64,000 bases of DNA. It comes from Takakia lepidozioides. Lineage: Eukaryota > Streptophyta > Takakiopsida > Takakiales > Takakiaceae. Position 1 is the first letter of the stretch. Each line of letters starts with the position of its first letter. The position numbers were made by a program, and so were the translations under genes. The notes beneath the pieces were generated by a model. That model was not told the DNA's origin. It ran no database searches and was given only the letters and a program-made list of their open reading frames with translations. The stretch lies in contig CM060732.1 of NCBI GenBank assembly GCA_030704615.1, positions 2,542,001-2,606,000 on the forward strand. The letters are read 5' to 3'. Shown here piece after piece: positions 56,674 through 64,000 of this stretch.

Positions 56674-58252
56674 ATTGTTCCAAGCCGAATGAAACCATCA
56701 CTAGAAGCATTCGTGTCTTTTTCAAATCGACTGCATGTCCGCGACCACTCCGGGAACCACTTGGTAGTAAACGGGACTACTGGAGAGTCGAAACAGACAA
56801 AATTTGAAAAAGCCAAAATTGCAAGTGGTTGTAATTACTGCACATGCGACTACAAATTTTCATTCCTAATTCGATTAATGGAATAAAGATATTTATTCAT
56901 TAAAGTGAATATGGAGTCGACTCAACGACTCCATGAACCACTGCGCATTCATTGCACCCATGACTCGGCAACACATTTGCTGACGTGGCTTTCACAAAAA
57001 GAGGTAAACAAAATGTGGCCTTGGGGGAATAGATATTTTAATACATGCTGCCTCCACCTGGCCTGTCTGGCAAGGATGCAAGTGCTGCGTCGGACATGGC
57101 GGGACGTGGGAATGCAAATCCTGACACGGCAAGGCCTTCGTATACTGTGAGCGCGCGTAGTGGCTTCTCAGAACGGTGTGACATCGGGTTCTTGGTCATT
57201 CAACATTTACAGAATGTGCTGGATGGAGGCACGATGGAGCGCACGGAGAGGTAAAGGCTGAAAGCGTTCATTAAGGCTGTGAACTACAATTATATCATGC
57301 CAAACCAGTTTTTTGGTACGCAGATGGTGTCATGAGAGATTCTGCGATTTGCGCATAGGTGGACTTAATTTTGATGTTGACTTGAAGGCAAATGTGACAC
57401 CAGTGAAACTGGAAACTACAGGTAAGATGATGGTGTGCTACATCGCGACATAAACCTGCATTTGACATTCAGGCTTAGGATTCATGCAATTTGGTGCTAC
57501 TCAGGCCTGCACAGTTCCAGAGCAGAAGTGGGAGCCCATCCCAGGGATGGGGACCTCGTAAGTGCTTCTTCATTTTGTACTCACCTTGTTTTTGCATCGA
57601 ACTTGTGCTACAATGGGCAGAGCCATTCATTTGGCTGGAGGTTCAATTCCTCTACAAGTGAGCTATTCCCGTGTCACTACAATCAGTTAGATGTGTTTGT
57701 GGTGGTTGCTGGATTTGCGGCTCTGGGGTGTCTTGCCAAGTGCTTGCAGGGATCAACGTTAATGTGGACGGGGCAGTACATGTAGCATAAAAGCTCATTC
57801 ACTGGTGAAGAAGACCATGTGCGAACATATGTCATGCTATTGCTTCGAGAGTGCTGCTGTTGGGCAGGTGGGAGAATGGAACAACGGTGAGAAGGAAAGC
57901 AAGGGAAGCACAAAAAGGTGTCGTTCGGTCCTGCTCCTTTGGAGACACCCCCCATTCCACTGGTCTTTGTTCCTGGAAAGCATGCAGATGGGCCAGAAAA
58001 TGCATGCACACATTCACGTCTACTTCCCGTACATGAAGACGATCCTCTCCTCACATGTCAGAAACAATATGGGCAGAACAAAAAAAGGTTTGTTCACAAG
58101 ACAGTCAGTGACCACATACCCATACATTATCGATACTATTAACTGTCTCGCCCTTGCTTATAAGCAGGACTGTACAAAATGGGTTCTAAGGATAGTAAGA
58201 GTCCTTAGCATAGCTCTCATCTATGAGCTGCTGGCTTAATGGACACTGAGAT
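56674..58252. other. Unassigned region
   Basis: Scattered short frames only. Some look like spliced exons (GT-AG-like borders around 57420 and 57750), but no frame is long and no family is recognised. Probably degraded transposon DNA upstream of the CACTA remnant. Confidence 0.3.
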
Positions 58253-59280
58253 TCAGTTGGGCTCACTATCCGTATCCAAATAATCTTCCCCTTCACTACC
58301 CACATCTGCAATTTGCCTGGCGGTAATTACCAACCCTGGAATGTCTTCCTCATTAAAGGTAACTGCTCCTTCCAAAGAGACTGGTTCGGCCGTATCTGGT
58401 AGATTTTGTGGTTCCCTCAGACCCTCGTGGTCGGCATTCTCCCCTAGGTCCAGATCATGGACGTCGGCAACGACTCGTTTGGCCCGGGGGTCCTTGTGAA
58501 GAACCACCTTCCATCCCGGCGCATGGATGTCATCTGAAAAGAAAACTTGCTCAACTTGCGATGGGAAGATGAATGGTTCTTCATCTTGTGGTAGCATTTT
58601 TCTGAAATCAGCAAGGAGGAACCCGTACTCATCCCGTTTCATGGTGGCATTCTCTCCTACCATATTGGCTTTTACCCAAGAACAACGGAATAGAATTGGC
58701 TTCACAAGACCATAGTCTAGTTTAAGGATCTCTTTGATCACTCCTACATATTGCACATGGCATGAAATTGGATTCCGATCTCGTGCACAGCTCCTACTCT
58801 CTTGTTCAAAAAATGATGCCACTCCGCTGTCATAAGTCACCAGGAGGCTGGTGTTGGCATCGTCCACTCTATAGTGATTGCCATATGCTTTCATTCCACC
58901 CCTCCGTCCATGCCTGGTTCCTGTCCTGCGCCCATGACATAGTCCTCGTCTGGCCTGTCTGTATGGCTCCCTCGGGGGTGTGCATTGTCCAATTGTGCCC
59001 ACTCCTCATCGTCTTCGTCTGCAGGTCCATCTCCAATCCACACCCGAAATGCTTCATGTCTTTTGTGGTGAAGGAGATGTGTGCGCACACCGTCCTCAGA
59101 TCTACTTGTAGTGCCCAAACAACGTTCACATGGGCATGGCATCCTTGAAAGCCCAAGGGCTCGGGCACGTGCCACTTCTCTTTCCCACAACCTGTCATCC
59201 CGGTTGTTCTGTCTATAGGGGTGATTAATTGGAAGTCCTCCGCATGGGCGAGGGGAACTCATTTTTGTTGGGGAACTCAA
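58253..59280 (-). pseudogene. CACTA (En/Spm) transposase remnant
   Basis: Minus strand, two overlapping frames. The first (59280-58891) has the transposase-associated domain: RMPCPCERC, a His-rich helix (HLLHHKRH) and FRVWIGDG. The second (58905-58253) has the DUF4216 type domain found at the other end of CACTA transposases: YVGVIKEILKLDYG, ILFRCSW, DEYGFLLADF, PFIFPSQVEQVFFSDD and WKVVLHKDPR. The large central catalytic domain is missing, so this is an internally deleted, non-autonomous remnant. A frameshift joins the halves near 58930. Family assignment is from recall of these domain signatures. Confidence 0.7.
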
Positions 59281-59831
59281 GACAGACAGGAGAGAGAAGT
59301 GGGTCTATGGGCATATCAGAATTACAAGAGCACACCAAAAGACTGGAGATTTGTTCCATCTATGCACCTCGGTACAGATGGTGAAGAGAGGCAAAGGCCG
59401 TGTGGGGAAGTACATACATCAACTCCCCCAACTGCACGAACTATTGGGCCCCTTGTTCTCTTCCATGGTATGCTCTGCCCCAATCCAAACACCCTGAATT
59501 CTCCATTGTTGCTACTGCAGCCTGCTTTCATTCACATCAACAGCATGTCAAGGGCATCACAAGAACTTCCTATAGGAAATGTGACAGTTTATGGGAGAGG
59601 AGATATGTCAATCATATCTTCATTTACCAGGAAAGATGATAACCCCATCCCACCTCACAGCCAACAATCTCCACGACGCCAGACTTTCATATGTCAGCAT
59701 GCACCTGTTTTGACCTTCTGGCAGGCTGGCCCACACCTTCGAAGTAACACAAACGGATATGACCTGGTCAAATTTCCCCTTTTCAGCCTCAACGACACTC
59801 CCTGTGCCCAGCTGTAGAAGAGGGCAAGCAG
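59281..59831. other. Unassigned region before PPR fragment
   Basis: Open frames of up to 198 codons exist but do not resemble a known protein. It may include degraded PPR or CACTA terminal sequence. Confidence 0.25.
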
Positions 59832-60440
59832 GTCTTCGGATATTCTCAGCAAGGGCATGGCAAAGATGCTCTGTAACTTTTCAACCAAGTTTTGAAACAG
59901 CAAGGGGTGAAGCCAAATGATGTTACACTCATTGCAGTTCTGTCTGCATGCAGCCATATGGGCCTAGTAGATGAAGGACAACACTATTTCCATTCTATGA
60001 GTAGAGATTATAGATTGTACTCATAAGACGTTGTATGCCGTAGCCTTGTGGCCATTGACCCTGCGCCCAGTTTGAGCGGGAACAAAAGGAACAGAACCTA
60101 CCTCCGTCAGGGGCTGACGGTGGTAGTAAGACTTACCATCATATAAGGAATTAATCCGGGTTTTCCAGATATCCTCTAGAAAACCCTTCACACAAGCATC
60201 AATCTGCTGCGTGTGATAATAGAATCATTCCAACAGGAAAACATTTTGGCTGCATGGTTGACCTTCTTGGCCGTGCAGGGCGCTTGGATGAGGCGGAGAA
60301 TTTCATCAACAGAATGCCAATTAAACCAGATGCTTTAGTGTGGGGCTTTACTTGGTGCCTGCAGAATACATGGCAATGTGAAGCTAGCAGAGCGTGCTGC
60401 AGAATGTTGTCTCAAAGGTGAAAAGTTTCAGATGCAGACA
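59832..60440 (+). pseudogene. PPR (E-domain) pseudogene fragment
   Basis: Plus strand. First part (59832-60018) reads VFGYSQQGHGKDAL-stop, [36 protein letters not shown]. Second part (60225-60440) reads [36 protein letters not shown]. These are the last PPR motifs and E motif of plant PLS-class PPR proteins. About 200 bp of foreign sequence (60019-60220) interrupts it, and stops and frameshifts are present. A relic of an intronless plant PPR gene. Confidence 0.75.
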
Positions 60441-60573
60441 TACGGTGTGACATTTCTGGTAGTCAGTGAAGGACCGAAAGTGAGGAAAGAGATATGTGTA
60501 TCACGTCTGTGGGGTTCCTAAAGGGCCACAAGGAGTAGAACAACAAACAAATAACCATAGAAGGGCCCACAAA

Positions 60574-60670
60574 GGGGGGCTGCTATTTGATGAGCCATGA
60601 GCCATGAGCGGCATGAGCCATGAGCAGAGTCATAAGTGTGGAAAAAAACATGAGCAGCACTATTTTCCGG
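60574..60670. repeat. E5 terminus 2
   Basis: GGGGGCTGCTATTTGATGAG followed by CATGAGC repeats and ACATGAGCAGCACTATTTTC, the reverse of 19600-19676. Confidence 0.75.
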
Positions 60671-61023
60671 AAATGAGTGTCCGCGGGAATAGGGTTTAGG
60701 GTGCCACGGTCATAGGGGGAGAAGGACCTCCCGATGAAGGAGGTTCGGCAATGTTATTTAGAATTATATATTGAAAGGCAAGTTTCGCGAATGGTAGGGT
60801 GGTACTGCTCTGTACAATGGGGGCCCATTTCAGCCTACCAGCCACTTGCAAAATCCACCCACACTCCCAATCCCAAACGAAATGAGCAATGACGCATTCT
60901 AGGAACGATGGACACAGAATAGAATAAAAAGAGGCACATTGATCCACATGAATTGCATTTGAAGCACGTCTACTGTGCTGATTGTGCAATCAAATCTTTA
61001 GCCCTGTGCCTACTGAATACAAG

Positions 61024-61730
61024 TCACGTTGTCAATGGGACTTCGACTGCTCTCAGAACTAGCTCATGAGTCATGGGGCTCCTCCAGGTAAAGTCGATTG
61101 CAGCCGTTGTACCGCCCCTAGTGATGTTCACCACAATGTCCTGCCTTCAATCATACCACCATCGAATATGGAAATCTCACGTTTTCGTCGTCCACACCAA
61201 TGCGAATGTCCCCATACAATGGAGAAGAGGAGCGCACTCCTTCAGGAGAATAGGTCTCTCCGATGGAGTCCACCCACGTCCAGTGGCAGCAGTTCCACCG
61301 CAACAGCATAGCAGTGCGCCTTTCTTCTGCATGGGTGACCGTCGTAGCTGGGAAAAATCGGAATTGAGGATGCGCAGGAGCCACGGACTCCTCAGACCAA
61401 AGATCGTCACCATCGCTCGAAGGCGTAGTGGCCTAGGATATACTCAAAAGCCACCATGTTCCACAATCGAACCAGTATCTTCTCATGTTATCTGTGTACC
61501 AGATAACAATGTCTCCCGATGTGGCCGAATACATTGCATAATCGATGCCTCCAAATGGGCAGTCGTCCCGGTTCCGGAAGCACGGCATCCTTGCAAAGGA
61601 GGACCTGAGGACGACTTGGATGCAGAATGACAATGACCTTGCGGACAGCTACGAAGCCCTTAGATTTTGGAAATGATGCGAAGCGGAAGAGAGTAGTCCG
61701 GCCTCCAATAATGGAGCATCTGGGTCCCAC
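61024..61730 (-). pseudogene. Gene Y, E5 copy
   Basis: Minus strand; stop at 61024, preceded by ELVLRAVEVPLTT-type text. Blocks: VVLRSSFARMPCFRNRDDC, DYAMYSATSGDIVIWYTD, RSPWLLRILNSDF, RWNCCHWTWVDSIGETYSPE, PLYGDIRIGVDDENV. Small indels shift the frame near 61170, 61345, 61490 and 61620. Better preserved in the RWNCCHW region than the E1 copy. Function unknown; paralogue of gene X. Confidence 0.6.
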
Positions 61731-61829
61731 GTACTCACCGACGGAGGTGGAACGTGTTCATCACGCCGGCGGTGGAATGAACCCATACATCTTTCTCATC
61801 AACAAGTTAATAGTTTGAGATCTGCCCAC

Positions 61830-61892
61830 CGAAGTCCATCCCCCCGATGGAAATTCGGCGCCGCATTTACATCGAAGAGGGGATGGACTTCG
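61830..61892. repeat. X/Y intergenic hairpin, E5
   Basis: Arms CGAAGTCCATCCCC and GGGGATGGACTTCG around AAATTCGG, CG, CCGCATTT, the reverse of 18345-18408 and 29275-29338. Confidence 0.8.
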
Positions 61893-62033
61893 TCGTGTCC
61901 AGTGGCTATCGGCCCACCTGGCAGTGAGTGCCCATAGTTTGCATGGCAGGTAAGGAAACTGAAACGGCTACATTCATGAAGCAGCCAATCTTCATCGGTC
62001 TAGGATCCTGTAGGGGGGAAATTTAAATGTGCC

Positions 62034-62735
62034 GTGGAGTGTTTGTTGAGGAATTGCAGCGTTAGCTTGAACTTTTTCCAGCCACCGCGCTGCTCCTCCT
62101 CCATCCGGGAGGCTGCTGTCACGTCATTGAGCGTACTCCCTACTCTTTTTCAAGGATGCCGTGCCGCCGAAATCCACCGACTGCCATTATCATGGCCACG
62201 ATTATGCTATGTTCAAACCAGAATCAGGAGACATCATTGTCTGGCCTCCTGTTTTCACAGACGCTGCTGGAATCAAGCAAGAGTCTTTGCGCGCAATGGA
62301 GTATCTGGAGGGCTATTACCGCTTTGAGCGAGGTGAGGGCGAGGGTCAATGCGGTCCGTGGGTCCTGAAAATTGTTGACCTCGATATACCAAGCTGGAAA
62401 GGGATGCCGGACAGATCACGCATGGCCTCGCTTTGGCGCTGGAAACTGCTGCCAGTGGACCAGGGAGGACGGCACCGGGGGAAAACTATATACGTGCAGA
62501 TCACTCCGCTCTTCAGTGTTATGGAGACATTCGGCTGAGTTGCGAAGACGAATCGTACGGGCACATGAGGCCCACAGTGACCTTGTCAATGTATGATGGT
62601 GGTATCATTGATGGACATGACATTGTCGTCGGCTCCAGCAAGGGCAGCAGAACGACCGAATTGCAGTTTACCTCGAGGTGCCGCAACAGTGATGAGCTTG
62701 TTTTGAGGGGTATCGAAGTTCCGTCGACTTGGTGA
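62034..62735 (+). pseudogene. Gene X, E5 copy
   Basis: Same blocks as the open copy at 28445-29128: DYAMFKPESGDIIVW, EYLEGYYRFERGEGEG, VLKIVDLDIPSWKGM, YGDIRLSCEDE, DGGIIDGHDIVVG, LVLRGIEVPSTW-stop at 62735. An extra A near 62442 and an indel near 62160 break the frame. An upstream ATG at about 62027 opens a short frame that stops, so the 5' end may involve an intron. Function unknown. Confidence 0.6.
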
Positions 62736-62984
62736 AGCCCATGTAGAAGGAGGAAGGGCTTAGTTTGTCTGCAGTTGGTAAATGTGAGACATCGTGTCCG
62801 ATCAATAAACCCATCGTACCTCACTTCTGTATGAATTGTGTTCATTGTGTTGAATAACTGTCGGAATTGGCCACTGTTTACAATTTGATGTCTCATTTCT
62901 ACAATGTGTCTGTCCGGATGAATATAGCAGAGTAAACCGGTATGTGAGTCATGTGTCAAGAATATACAGAGTAACGCCATGGTC

Positions 62985-63735
62985 GGACATTGAAATGCGG
63001 CACCCGCATTTCCCATGTCGGACATCGAAATGGCGGTGGCAATCATTTTCCGTCCAGGTACACGAAATACCAACCACGGGTCTATAATTGGACAGACAAC
63101 GAGGTTGGCATTGGCAAATGCGGGCGACGCATTTCCAGCTTGGCAATGGAAACTTCTTTTTGGACAAGGGAATGCGTGCCGCATTTCCCGTCCAACACTT
63201 CGAAAAGTGTGACATTTCCCGACCATCCGCGATGGAATGCGTTACCGAGCATTTCCGTGAGAGGGGTCCTGCAAATGGACAAATTGCGATGTCCGTTTCT
63301 GGAAAATGCGGCGCCGCATTTTCCATGTCCGTCATCGACTTTTTTTTTACAATGGAAATGCGGTGCCAATTTTTGCTGATGGGGCCTGCAGTTCGACACA
63401 ACGACCATCCCCAATATGGAAATGCGGCACCGCATTTCAATTTCCGCCATCTCCGACCTCCTTGTTCGACCTCCTTGTTCGACCTCCTTGTTCGACCATC
63501 TGTAAGCGTGGTGGCATCCCCATGCAATGAGCGGGAAGAGGCCAAAACTGGCGTGTGGACAAAAGGAAATTTTGGAAATGCGGCACCCCGCATTTCCAAT
63601 CGGTCCGATTACTTTTTAACTTATGCCAACATTGAAATGGAAAATTTAGTCCCTCCCCTGTTTTGGAAATGCCGTGCCGCATTTCCAAAAAGAGGTTCTT
63701 AGAGTTGCCTAAATATTTTGGAAATGCGTGCCCCC
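62985..63735. repeat. Palindrome array II, E5
   Basis: About a dozen units of the A1 palindrome, the reverse counterpart of 17290-18130 and 27465-28200. Many units carry single-base indels within the arms (e.g. GGCACCCGCATTTCCC), more than in other arrays. Confidence 0.8.
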
Positions 63736-63882
63736 ATTTCTGATTTTGGGAGCGTCGTGGTTTGGAGCGATTGTGTGGCTGGAATGCCACACTGGAGAGG
63801 GGTCAACGAATGTCTGGCAGAATTTTCCTTTATATAACTCCTGGAAGAGAATTTACATTTACAGAGACTTCTTAAAATTCTA

Positions 63883-64000
63883 TTAATCTTGAAAATCATC
63901 CGAATCCTCATCCTGTTCTAGACTGTCCTGCTCCGCCTCCACCCCTCAGTGCCTTTCTCATCTCCAGCGGAGGACTGCTCGTTGGCCAGGCTTTCGAAAA
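63883..64000 (-). pseudogene. PM gene last exon, E5 (cut by window end)
   Basis: Minus strand from the window edge: SLANEQSAGDE, then a Glu/Asp-rich tail to EDSDDFQD-stop at 63883. Only about 39 codons are inside the window. One base near 63945 is missing relative to E4, shifting the frame. The rest of the E5 PM gene should lie just beyond 64000. Confidence 0.7.

Larger units (their letters stand above)
60574..64000. mobile_element. Element E5, X/Y end (continues past the window)
   Basis: Starts GGGGGGCTGCTATTTGATG with ATGAGCC repeats, opposite in orientation to E1 terminus 2. Order inward: gene Y (-), hairpin, gene X (+), array II, PM last exon (-). This is the only copy here keeping terminus 2, Y, X, array II and the PM gene in one piece, and it defines the inferred order. 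The left flank is not PM sequence. Confidence 0.75.

Noticed and set aside
1-64000. tRNA or rRNA genes
   Set aside because: Read on both strands for cloverleaf-type blocks and rRNA landmarks; none convincing.

Overview
The window is nuclear DNA of a land plant. Genes have GT-AG introns of about 80-200 bp, and there are En/Spm (CACTA) remnants and degenerate plant-type pentatricopeptide repeat (PPR) sequence. The PPR wording and the heavy transposon nesting suit a seed-free plant (fern, lycophyte or bryophyte), but the species cannot be read from the sequence. Almost nothing looks like a single-copy host gene; most of the window is nested, rearranged copies of one unusual transposon superfamily.

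Comparing the copies gives an inferred full element of about 15 kb: terminus 1 (GAGGTTTACTATTTC..., with CATGAGCC subterminal repeats) / 3' flank / Mutator-like SWIM-finger transposase (leftward) / array I of a 22-nt palindrome (half-site GGAAATGCGG, spacer YR, then the reverse complement) / a ten-exon gene for a ParB-like domain joined to a permuted N4/N6-type DNA methyltransferase (rightward; 'PM gene' below) / palindrome array II / gene X (leftward) / a hairpin / gene Y (rightward, a paralogue of X) / terminus 2 (GGGGGCTGCTATTTC...). No copy is complete. X and Y are of unknown function.

Layout: 1-1.4 kb, LTR-like leader without genes. 1.6-5.0 kb, an older subfamily (A2) PM gene in pieces with its own variant palindromes. 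5.017-19.676 kb, element E1 (X deleted). 19.68-26.536 kb, E2: PM 5' fragment, a 3.5-kb palindrome array and a transposase tail. 26.5-30.2 kb, a patchwork of PM exons, array II, an intact gene X and a scrap of Y. 30.2-38.38 kb, E3, inverted relative to E1. 38.38-42.3 kb, E4: the most complete methyltransferase half. 42.3-50.9 kb, a diverged family B with a different palindrome, a partner-gene exon and a decayed transposase. 50.9-52.7 kb, a degenerate PPR tandem array. 52.7-53.8 kb, family C: a transposase tail plus a third palindrome. 54.3-55.1 kb, an A2 end with the last PM exon. 55.8-60.5 kb, a minisatellite, an unknown ORF, a CACTA remnant and a PPR pseudogene. 60.574-64.0 kb, the X/Y end of E5, running off the window.

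Proposed working, by inference: the transposase moves the element; the ParB-methyltransferase protein binds and/or methylates the palindromes, which sit between divergent gene pairs, between convergent 3' ends and inside the gene's own introns. Families A1, A2, B and C each have their own palindrome, as expected if DNA-binding protein and site diverge together.
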